Source of the DNA: Ascidia mentula
Lineage: Eukaryota > Chordata > Ascidiacea > Phlebobranchia > Ascidiidae
NCBI GenBank assembly: GCA_947561715.1
Contig: OX387204.1
Location: forward strand, 16,931,001-16,995,000
Direction: 5' to 3'
Length of the DNA stretch: 64,000 nt
The notes beneath the pieces are model-generated. The model was not told the DNA's origin, ran no database searches, and saw only the letters and a list, made by a program, of their open reading frames with translations. Every line of letters starts with the position of its first letter. The stretch's first letter is position 1. The position numbers and the translations under genes are program-made. Positions 1 to 10,198 of this stretch are shown here, in pieces.

Positions 1-602
1 AACAACTACATTTGTGAATGTTGAAACCAAACTAGCTATGCTTTGGAAGCAATTATTTTGGGTATTTGGTAACGTTATCTATATACTCTGCCGACATAGT
101 TTTGATGTCACATAATTATGAATTTCTAGGCCAACAATATGTCTCGTTTTCGACCAATATTTGTGTTGATTTGAACACGAAGGCCACTGTGACCCGAACA
201 AACCACCTACGAAACAATTATTGCGACGGCAGAAGGAAACTGAACAATGGCATACTTGCATTGAACTGTGCATATTTTGGAACTTTCCGTACATAAGGTT
301 AACTTAAAGTTGATGTCGAAATATTGCCTCTCAATTTGCATAGGGAATTGTTCTCATCCCTTTCTTAGAAAATGCGTGTGCATTTACTTTTTTTATAAGC
401 TGTAGCCAGTGATATTTATGTTACTTTACGCACTCACGTTTATTTGGTATCATTAACTCGGGTAACTCTGACAGTGAAGGAATTTTTTCTTTGCATTCGC
501 ATGACAGTTGTCCTCAATGAAAACATTTTTTTAATTAAGACGGTTCTGACCTTTCACGATTTTTTAACCTAAGATGTCTTAGAATTTAGCGTTCAAGTAA
601 AG
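1..602. other. 5' flank of receptor copy A1
   Basis: No supported gene. This sequence is closely similar to 56444-57044, upstream of copy B5, and less so to the flanks of B1, A2, B2 and B4. That defines two flank subfamilies (A1/B5 against the rest). Short open frames at 66-296 and their relatives are shared only because the DNA is duplicated. Confidence 0.6.
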
Positions 603-1160
603 ATGTCAGAAGCAGTAAACAGTTGTGTGATGATCTGGACGTGTGCTATGTTGATATCTCAAGAGTTTGGCTGTAAGTGTTTTATTCAACTAATTTGATT
701 CAAGAAATGTACAAGTTCATTGTGAGCAAGGCAGTTATCGTTCCATTGTAGGTTCCTCATCGAAACCATGCACATATCGTTTCTTTTCAATGTCCAATGA
801 CAAACGAACTTGGCAGGATGCGAAGGAACAATGTATTGAGCTTGGTGGAAACCTTGCGAGAATTCTTGATTCCGAAACAGAAAACAGACTTATTCGTCTT
901 GCAAACAACAAAACTGGAATGCGTAAAAAACCCATTTGTACTAATTTAAATCTGTTTGGATATTTTTCCAATAAAAATTATCACGTCATTCAGAAACAGA
1001 AAGCAATTTTTTTTCTCGTTTTCCAGATTGTTTTTTAGGTGGTAGACGTTTTGGAAACAAATTTACGTGGCCGGACGGAGTTGTTTTTTACCAGTGGAGC
1101 ATGACAGGTTTTTGTTTTGTTATTCTTCTTTCATGAATTTATGACTAACCGATATCAAGT

Positions 1161-1248
1161 ATCATGATTAAAGCTGCACTGATGAGACCTTTTAGGTCGA
1201 AACAGTGGCCATCTGTCTGCAGCTTATACACAAATATCATGATTAAAG
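1161..1248 (+). mobile_element. Small insertion carrying HHR-1, with 13-bp target-site duplication
   Basis: ATCATGATTAAAG occurs at 1161-1173 and again at 1236-1248, flanking about 62 bp that contain the hammerhead. The equivalent CTLD introns of B1, A2, B2, B4 and B5 have the motif once (with small changes) and no insert, so they act as empty sites. This fits insertion of a short, probably truncated, ribozyme RNA by target-primed reverse transcription. The machinery is not visible in the window. Confidence 0.75.
1171..1225 (+). ncRNA. Type I hammerhead ribozyme motif, HHR-1
   Basis: The invariant core is complete. Stem I is AAGCTGCA (1171-1178) paired perfectly with TGCAGCTT (1218-1225). 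CTGATGA is at 1179-1185. Stem II is GACCT/AGGTC (1186-1190, 1194-1198) with loop TTT. GAAA is at 1199-1202. Stem III is CAG/CTG (1203-1205, 1213-1215). TC is at 1216-1217, so cleavage is predicted between 1217 and 1218. Both ends lie in stem I, which makes it type I. It sits in the CTLD intron of A1. Cleavage activity is inferred from the known family consensus. Confidence 0.82.
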
Positions 1249-4200
1249 TTTGAATTTAAATAAAAAATATAATTCAAAAATTTTATCCCGCATTTTCAAT
1301 TCAAGTCGGCAAGGAACGGATAGATAACAATCATAACTATATTAGTCAAAAATATCCTAGGAAACATGTGGTTTGTTTGTTATGATTCAAGGTTATGGCA
1401 TGGTGGGTTCGCCAATAATGCCATGGACCGGTAAAAAATATACAGCCTGGTTATTTCACCCAAACCCCGGAACTGGTGAGTGTGTTCTGCTTGCAAATTC
1501 TTTTGATTGGGGTTGGTACGCTGGTGATTGCAACAAAAAAATCAACTATATTTGTGAATTCAAAGGTGGGTTTAATAATATTGTTATTCAAACAACTGAC
1601 ATGATGCTGTTTGCAGATCAACCACGAAAAATTGTATTTTCTCAAACAAGTTACTCTGCAATTGTCGGTGAAAAAATCAACATTAAGGGAAAAATTACCG
1701 AACCTTATATAGAAGCGCTAAGTATCAGAGCAATTTACAACCTAAACCAACGGGTTACTTTAGCAACCAACTACACGGGTGTGGACTTCAGTTATTTCAT
1801 CCAGGATATTAGTCCATCTCATTTTGGTAACATTGCAATTGAAGCCATTGGAGTCGAATCAAAATGCAAATTTTCCAAGAGCACTTTTTTGAATGAAGGT
1901 AACAATAACAAGTTTGGATAATGACGGTCGGGTTCCAATACTTTAACATTCATTTACATTTACGCAGTAAAGATTGAGATTGACAGAAATAAAATAGTTG
2001 CGAAAAACTATGGAAATTATGAATCTGTGAGTTGCTCTTTTCCAGAAAATAATCCCAATCCCACCCCACTTACATGGATAAGGTATAATGTATTTGTTGA
2101 TACCCGTAATTACAACAGTGGAAAAAAGTTTTTTACACCGCACTGCCATATAAATAATGTTTTCTTCTGAACTCCACTAGGTTTTAGTATCGTTTGTCAT
2201 TGTTGTGTTGAGATTGTTTTTCACACTGCAGTTACAAATATTTGCTATTAAATCCGATTTACATGAATGTAGCCCATTTGGGTAAACCAGTCCCTAGCCG
2301 TCACTACTCATATGTATAATCCTAAAAAGTTATCATAGTCATCAGAATATTTGTCCAGAAAAACTAAGACGTTTTAAATGTATTGCAATTAGTCAAATTT
2401 TACTCAGGAAATGTGATAACAAGTCACGTTTATCGCGCAGAAATGACGCAATGGTTACCAACAATAGTAGTTCCAACGTTTATCAATCTGTCAACTCCTC
2501 CTACAGTTCATCCACTCTTCACATAACAGTGAATGATGTGAGTGAATCGGGTAATTACACTTGCATGGGAACAAATATGGTTGAATCTAAGATGGAAAAG
2601 AAAACTTTACAAGTGTTCGGTAAGTCAAAATTTTTGTTTCAAAATTGTTTAAATGTTAACGCAATAATGACGATTTCGATCGCATACAGACGTGTAGATA
2701 GCCATGCATGTGGCAGACAAAGAACGCTAGTGAACAACAAAAATCAATATTAAAACAACCCTTTAGTCTGCCACTCTATTGATTTTTTTCAGTGTTATGA
2801 ATTATTCCAATGGGTGCGATCGTCCCTGCTTGGTTCTGCCGCTGCCTTTCACTGCTAAATTCATTTTTTGCAGTTTCTCCAAATATATCTTTGAGCAACA
2901 CAACAATTGTTGCTGAATACGGTCAACAAATCCACGTTGATTGTATTTCGTTTGGATTTCCCAAAGTAACTCTATCGTGGACGAGGTGTGGGAACAGTTT
3001 TAATCGCTATGTGTAACATTACGCATTATAGGCAATTAAATCAATTGATGCCAAGCAAGGACCTGCGCAGTAGAGCGATGCTGCCAATCATGCCATTGCA
3101 TGAAATCCTCTTGCCTTAATGATTCTCACTTTTGGTAAACTTTTGGTGAAAACTTGTGCAGAAACGGAAAAATTATTGAAGCATCATCGATTTTCGGCGA
3201 ATTCAAATCCATATCCTGGTTAAACTTCAATATTACTAACATAGAGGATGCTGGAGGTTATCACTGCAAAGTCTCTAATATTCCTGGTTTGAAAATGACC
3301 TCAGAAACCTTTACTCTTCTTGGTGAGTTTTTGAGTCCTTCTGTTATTTGTTTTTGGGGAAAATGAAAACTGGTACTTTTAGTCACACCCAACATTTCCT
3401 TGTCATCAAGTCACGTCACAATAGCAGAGGGCGAATCTGCAAACGTAACTTGTACTTCATTCGGATATTACAACCCAATAGTGTACTGGACACGGTGAGG
3501 GATTCGTGTTATACGGTTTCTCAATTTAGCGGAAAGCATGTTATGTTAAGTAATACTTTCTCGTTTTCAGTTTCTCCAAAAACTTATCGACTAACTCGTT
3601 GAATCGAATAAATTTTAAAACTACAAGTGTCAGTAAATTTAAGACAGAAAGTACACTTAATATTCAAACTTCCGATGTCAGTGATTCTGGTACTTTTGTT
3701 TGCCACGCTGGATCTAGTTACGAAAGTTTAAACTTTTCCGTTTTGTCCCCACAACAGACACAAGGTATGACGGAATTATTTTGCTGTTTGGCAAATGATT
3801 TTCCACGCTTTACTTTTTATTATCATTCCAGTTTCTTTGTATAATGACACCGTATGTTCAATGTCAATTAGTAAAAACAAAAGCAACATTTGATCCACAA
3901 AGCGATGCTATTTGGCCCTTTGTTCTATAATTTCGTGATATTTATACGTTTGCTCGTTTTTGGTAATGCTAATTGTATTTAACAAACTATTTGACTCCAT
4001 TTTTCCTGTATATATTAGTTTTTTTCTAGGTTTATCTACACCACATTGGTTGCTACCAGCTATTATCGGATTGTCATTTTTATTCATATCGGTTATAATT
4101 GCTGTGCTAGTGTTGGTGAAGTTGAGGTAAATGACCTTTAATTATAACACATAAACCGCAAGCAAAGCTATTACTAAGTTAAAACGTGTTTAGATATTTT

Positions 4201-5963
4201 TGGGCTCGTGAACACAACAGAAAGAAACCCGAAATATACCTTGAAACTGTCAACCCAGGTAAATAGCTGGTATTTAAAAAATATACAGCCTATTAATGCG
4301 TTTTCTCGAATTGTCAAATAGGACTGTTGACAATAATGCTTGTAAAAATTCGACCACTGGTATTTCAGATTCCTCAGATTCTCCAGTTGAAACCAAACGT
4401 CGTCCAGACTCGACTACGATGAGAATTTTTAAGTTTTATTTATATGATCTTTATGTGGAGAGCGCCAACCACGGACATCAAGCATTGAAAGCTCAACATG
4501 AGGTGCGTTGTAAAGTTAACGTTTTGTCACCTAAGTTTTTCTGCATAATATATTCAGGACCGGGTGATATGCAAATACATGGTATACGCAGTGGGCGCCA
4601 CATTCATACTTTTAAATACAGATTTACAATCTGCTCCTGTGAAACATTTATATTTCGTGTGGTTTGTTTTGACAGAAAATAAGAATACAATCAAGACGTC
4701 TTCTCATTGTTGAAACTGCTGAAAAAAACCCAAGTCGAAATCGTTACAAGAATATTTTACCATGTATGACTTTAAGTTTTTTTATTCATAAACGTATATT
4801 TTTAAATACCGTGCACATATAGATGAAAACAACAGATTGATTCTTCGCGGATTAAAAAGCGACGAAAATGATTACATTAACGCATCATATGTTGAGGTTT
4901 GTCACTGCAGCAATGATTTCCTGGAAATTTTACATTGATGGTAATATTTCTCAGGGTTTTAAACAACCGAACAACCCAAGGCCCCATCGATACAACTGTG
5001 AATGATTTCTGGGCGATGGTTTGGCAACAAAATGTCAGAGTAATTGTAATGCTTGCCAATATATGTGAGAAGGGCAAGGTATTGTAATTAAACACTTTAT
5101 GATTATTTTGCAAATCGTTATCATGTCAAAATAAATTTTAAAGTCAAAGTGCGCCGTCTACTGGCCTGAACACATCGGTCACTCCCAAAACCACAAACAG
5201 GTGCAAGTCCACTTAACTAACGTCATCGTTAAAGGGAGTTACGTCATCAGAAAGATGAATATCGAAGAAGGGAAGACCGCATATGTATCGGTATTTCATA
5301 CATTGGGTTTACACCAAATTCATATAACACCTGTTTCTTCTGTTGCAGGAACAACGCACTGTGACGCAATATCACTTCACTGCTTGGCCCGACCACGGAG
5401 TTCCACAAACTACCACTGGTTTACTCAGATTTGTGGAAGAAGTTTTTGTCAATATGCAGCACTGGAAGACATCTTTAAATACAGATATTCCCACTATTGT
5501 TCACTGCAGGTTCGATTAATGTTGTACCGCGATTTGCAATTCACTGGTGTATTTTCCACGTAGACTATGATGTTCATATATTGACTTAACTGTTGATGTT
5601 TTAGTGCCGGCATTGGAAGAACTGGAACTTTTATTGCTGTTGATTATTTAATGAAGGAGTTAAACCAAACTGGTTCAGTTGATGTTTTCAAGGCAGTTTG
5701 TCGTTTGAGAGAGCAAAGAATGGAAATGGTTCAAACTTCCGTGAGTTAACAGCGAGTATGTTTATAAAACTATTTATTAAAGTCCGTCTTTTGTGCTGCA
5801 GGAACAATATGTTTTGCTTCACAGACTCCTTCACGAGTCTTTAAACTTTATGGAAACGAATTTGGATGTCAAACAGTTTAACCAAAGATTAGAACAACAA
5901 AAACGGCAAGAAAACGTGGATTTTTGATGTATGTCGATTTTACAAACGTTTGCTTTTGATTTA

Positions 5964-7071
5964 GGCTGCCGTATTGTAACAGCATAAAAAAGGAATTTGA
6001 GGATTTAACTAAGATCGTTAATGTCCTACAAATAAACTGCATAGAGGGGACAGGCGGTAAACCTAATAATAACACATAATAGTTTAAGCACTATTTAACC
6101 TTATTTTGTTATGATCAGATGATTCAGCCGAAGAAAAAACGAAACAAACTGAATACTACGAATTGGAGGTGAAGTTTTCTTTGAAAAACAATAATGTTAT
6201 TACAGTTTATACATATCTGCTGATCCTGTAATTTTTCAGTCGTATCATGGCACGAATCGTCTGACAATTGGGAAAGAACCTAAAGCTGATCAAGTGGAAC
6301 AATTTTTCAGAGTTTTGTTTCAGAAGAGCTACGGAATCGTTTTGTTTCTTGGGAAGTCGGCAGTTTTCGTAAGACGCAACATTTCTTTGCTTAAACTACT
6401 TTCTCAACTCATGTGCTTAGGAGAATATTTCCTCGCAATTGAACACAAATTTGATTTTGGGTGATCTTTGTGTGGAATGTGTTGAACAAACCAATCGTGG
6501 AAGTGCAAAAGTAACGGATCTTTTGATTAAGGATCGAAACGCACAAGTAAGGGTTTCAACTATTCTGCGATCTACTTTTCCATGAAACTCGGCTATTTTA
6601 GAAAAACACAACATGGGTTGAATTCGCCTTTTTTCCCGAGAGGGAGGGACCAGAACACGGCAAAGACTTCATAAAATTCATCTCGTTTCTCAAGACTGAT
6701 ATTGGTGGGGCAGATAAAAATAGCATGTTATTGATGTCCAGGTAAGAATGTTAATGTTTAGTAGGCCAGGAGATAATGCTTTTTTTAGAAGTATTTTATT
6801 TAATTGTTTTCCAGTAGGGGATTTTCAAAGTCCGTGATGTTCTGTGTTGTCTGGAATCTCATCTCTCGTTTCGATGTCGAGAAATTAGTGGATGTGTTCA
6901 AAACGGTCAAAGATATCAGTGAGTGTATGTGTGATCTGCATCTCTCATTGGTAGGTATTAAAACAATATTTTCCTTGAAACCCTGCAGTAATTTTGTTGC
7001 AGCTTTTGAAGGAAGAATACAAGGCTTGTTATTCTATGATCAAGTTGTACATTGACCATGAGAGAAAGTGA
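5964..7071 (+). CDS. Degenerate second PTP domain (D2) of A1
   Basis: Exons read LPYCNSIKKEFEDLTK, DDSAEEKTKQTEYYELE, SYHGTNRLTIGKEPKADQVE, LGDLCVECVEQTNRGSAKVT, TTWVEFAFFPEREGPEHGK and LMSR/GFSKSVMFCVVWNLISRF. The phase-2 intron after LMS-AG sits where D1 splits HCS/AGIGRTG. The signature Cys is thus Ser and the Arg is Lys, and the WPD loop is replaced by FPE. A2 has the same domain at about 24486-25598. This resembles the inactive D2 of vertebrate two-domain receptor PTPs. The intron at about 5865-5965 may use a GC donor. Confidence 0.75.
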
Positions 7072-8041
7072 CTGGAACTTTATGACGTCATCGTTCAGTG
7101 GAAAGCATGTTTTGTACATTTATTTTATTTGTCATGTGGGATACTGGATACAACAAACATATGTATGTAGTGAGTTTGAGTACCAATGGAATGCCCGAAC
7201 ACTTTCTCTACATCCTAATAATACATTTGTTTTTGCATAAATTTACATCGCAGTCGCATTCGACAATAGTAGATAACATTAAGTTGATCACCCGAGCGCT
7301 CTGTGTTTACTTGGCTGTGTATCGTTTGTGTTCGCACCAACCGATGTTAAAATTACGTTTTTCCATAATATTTGAACCGCATACGTCAATTTTAACGAGG
7401 TTGATGTAAATAAATGTATTGCATTACTGTCACGAAAGTTGGCAATGAAAATATAAAATACAATCGTGAGGAATATGTTTAACAAGATCAACAAGAATAT
7501 TTTGCGTTTCGGCATCAGATATACTAGCAAGGTTTCCACTAAGCTCAGAACATTTTCTCCTCGCATCTTCCCTCGTTCGTCTGTCACCAGACAAGGATAA
7601 GAAACTTTTTTTTACATTTGTTTAATGACGAATCTAAACTAGTGTCAAAGGAAGGCTGTTAGTTTCTAATGTGCATTTGCTCATACAAATACAAAGAAAG
7701 TACTTCGTCACAGTAAGCCTCAAGTTAGATTCGAGCTCACATTAAACCATTGTATACGACCTAAAATATCTGATAATGCAGATTGGTCATTGTCTTACAA
7801 CTTTCTTTAGCACGGATCAGCATATCGACCTTTGGAGTGTTTAGTTTTGGGCAATCATGCTTTATCGAACGTTTGCATTCATTACAGAGCTTGCGCATTG
7901 ACGCAGTCATTAACCTATTGTAACAATGATTTTTTGCATAAAATTTTTATTATTAAAATGGGTGTAGCCTACACACAGTACACGTAAAAACTGATAAATA
8001 AAAATTATACTGGACAAAATGTCAGCACTTTGCAAACGTGA
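7072..8041. other. 3' flank of A1, no gene seen
   Basis: Non-coding as far as can be read. It is closely similar to 25599-26818 after A2, so the two type A units were duplicated together with this flank. The A2 flank carries about 230 bp extra (near 26186-26418). Short open frames in both strands are not supported by any domain. Confidence 0.55.
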
Positions 8042-8100
8042 TTGCAGTGTATCTGCCTGTACATGCCATGGCGCATAGAAGAAACAAAAACAACTACTTT

Positions 8101-8233
8101 GCACACCGTTTCGCACCTTAACGAGGTCATGCCCGACGTTTATTTCATCGTCCAACAACAGAAGTCCAACCCCTTCCCAACCCTGTTGATAGCTGGCCTG
8201 CTTACGACAATAATTGTGCTTGGAATTTTGTAA
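8101..8233 (+). pseudogene. Relic of the ZP-gene last exon (TM segment)
   Basis: The text HLNEVMPDVYFIVQQQKSNP followed by FPTLLIAGLLTTIIVLG matches the last exon of the ZP-domain gene (45608-45798). The acceptor there (CACACAG before ATTCGCAC) reads CACACCG here, so the AG is lost, and the frame stops right after the membrane span where the tail has been deleted. Nothing of the ZP or EGF exons is present upstream. The reading frame 8042-8233 is a chance extension into former intron. Confidence 0.8.
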
Positions 8234-10198
8234 TCCCGACCAACACAGAATGTGTTATACAAAAGATAGACACATCAGAAATATATTTACAAAACTTTGC
8301 TCTTAATACAGTGTACGGGAACGTTACCTTGGTATGATTTCTTTATTGTGGGTTTGTTTGTGCTTGAGAATTGATTCTGGGAATCATTTCCCATTCTGTT
8401 GTAATTTGGCCCTGAAGATTTCCACCTTATTATATATATAACAACTGTCTAGGAAACTTTCGTTTCAGGCTAAAATCTTTCAGTCTTCTTTAATTAGACA
8501 TATATATTTCGCTTCGTTAAATTAGCATAAAATGTAAATCATGCACTCACAGTTCACCTTCTTCAAGTGACGTCATCAACGAGATATACAGCTCGGTGAA
8601 GTTGTCTGATGACGTCATTGCTTCAGCAAAGCCGACAAAGGATTAAATTCCTAAATATTCGGATTGCTTTTCCACGTTGGGATTTTCGGTGTTCAAATCT
8701 GCGTTCAGGACAATTGCCCAAATGTAACAATATCTGAAGAATCAGCTTAAAATTAACAATTCGTAATTGTGACACCTGCGACTCGACGAGACGCCGTTAG
8801 ATATGTTTTAAAATTTGTGTCTCAAAATTGTCAAGGTTGTTGACGTAAATCTGCCTGGGATTTTACTTTTGAAAAACATTGTAAGTTAATGACGTGAACC
8901 ACTTATTTCATGTCATGACAATCATCCTTTTGCGTTTTGTGTTTCTTCAATGACTTCAATGAGTTTAGCATCTTGGCTGCGTTGCTATACCTGATCAGGA
9001 TTACATTTCTTGATGTCAAACGAAATTAAAAATATTTATTAGAACTTGTTCTATTACTATGTGAGGTTTAAACAACGATCATACAGACAGCTCGGTTGAG
9101 GTCGTTCCCACAACTACGTACAAAGATTGAAATGTAAAACCTATGAAGACCAGTTCTATTATCATTAGATCTGCGTTTTCACATTTTACCCCTTAAAAAC
9201 GTAACATCCATATGTTGTGCCTCTATACACACCGACTAACAGCTAATGTCACGGTTGATAATAATGGAGAAGTTTAGTAGCTAATCTAGCTTGGGGCCAG
9301 TACAGGCGGCCCCTAAAGTCCAAGAAACGGTTTTGGGAGGACGATTTAAGCCTCGGGTCTTTGTGAGATTGTCGCGTTATATTGCATGTGTAGGTTTATT
9401 TGCAATGTTGCTTGAGTCGTGTTGTACTATCGCTGAGTCATGTTAATTTACTCTAACAAGGCATAAGAAAGGTAATCGTTCGCATACAATATTTTCAAAG
9501 TATTAGTGCATACTGGGACAGCAAGTTGGAAAAATTTCTGACTGCTACGATTCAAAGTTTAAGTACCACTCTCACATTCAACAACTACATCTGTGAATAT
9601 TGAAACCAAACCAGACATTATTTGGAAACGTTGCCGACATGGTTTTGATGTCGAACAAGTATTAATTTTTCACCTAATGATCAGTCGTATCTCGTTTGTG
9701 AGGGCCGCTGTGACCCAAACAAACCACCCACGCAACAATTATTCCCAGGGAAAAAAGCAACCTGAACAATGGCATATTTGCATTGCAAGGTATTTTAAGT
9801 CTTGCATTGTGAATATTTTGGAACAATTCATACAGCAGGTAAACTTAAAGTGGCTATGTCGAAATATATCTCTTCATATGCATAAGGAATGGTTCTTATC
9901 CCGTTCTTAGAAAATCCGTGTGCAAATACCTTTTTTTAAAGCTATAGCCAGTGATTTTTCAATTACTTTACGCACTCACGTTTATTTGGTATCATTAACT
10001 CGGGTAACTTTGATAGTGAGGGATTACTTTCTTTGCATGAAAGTTGTCCTCTTTGAAAACATGTTCCTTTCTTAAATAATGTGTTGACATCTTTTTGTGA
10101 GCACCAATGACCAGAGCAGTATTTTGTTAATTTCAGCGGATCTCATCTTTCAAGATAATTTAAACATTAATGTCTTAGAATTTGGCGATGAAGTAAAG
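8234..10198. repeat. Inter-unit spacer 1
   Basis: No gene supported. From about 8522 it matches the sequence that follows the type B stop codons (GCATAAAATGTAAATC onward), with the TGACGTCA pair at 8568 and 8610, a GGGGCC...GGCCCC stem at about 9293-9315, and then the 5' flank of the next unit. The same block recurs at 16402-17861, 28710-30299, 36490-37140, 40315-40980, 47641-48981, 55389-57044 and 63212-64000, which marks the ends of the duplication units. The open frame 9593-9910 is shared among spacers but shows no domain. Confidence 0.65.
8568..8617. promoter_or_regulatory. Paired TGACGTCA (CRE-like) octamers in an inverted repeat
   Basis: TGACGTCATCA (8568-8578) and its reverse complement TGATGACGTCA (8607-8617) can form an 11-bp stem with a 28-nt loop. 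Each arm contains the palindromic CRE octamer, and their starts are 42 bp apart. The arrangement recurs at 16444/16486, 28753/28795, 36532/36574 and 63254/63296. At 40357 and 55431 the second octamer is mutated. Function (enhancer or 3' UTR hairpin) is unproven. Confidence 0.5.

Larger units (their letters stand above)
603..7071 (+). pseudogene. Receptor copy A1: CTLD-Ig-TM-PTP(D1)-PTP-like(D2), frameshifted in D1
   Basis: Type A receptor. Exon 1 (603-673) gives a signal peptide starting [12 protein letters not shown]. The CTLD follows (exon 2 from about 751, then the WPDG exon, then the WGWYAGDC...YICE exon), then a Cys-poor Ig-like exon (about 1615-1896) and Ig halves at about 1966-2081, 2445-2621, 2873-2986, 3162-3322, 3383-3498 and 3570-3765. 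The TM exon is 4030-4126. D1 has [27 protein letters not shown] (Asp at 5391-5393) and HCSAGIGRTG split by an intron (5502-5509 / 5605 on). Degenerate D2 ends with TGA at 7069-7071. Compared with A2, 11 bp are missing after GFKQPN near 4973, which shifts the D1 frame. Compared with A2 it also has fewer Ig domains because of an internal deletion. An intact allele or an assembly error remains possible. Confidence 0.8.

Noticed and set aside
66..296. 76-residue open frame upstream of A1, also at 56509-56739
   Set aside because: Only present in the closely related A1/B5 flanks; no recognisable feature, and the reverse strand is equally open.
9593..9910. Open frame in the spacer with relatives at 17334-17738, 29860-30075 and 48472-48717
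   Set aside because: Shared because the spacer is duplicated; the frame is not preserved between copies (different lengths and stops), and no domain, signal peptide or splice context is visible.
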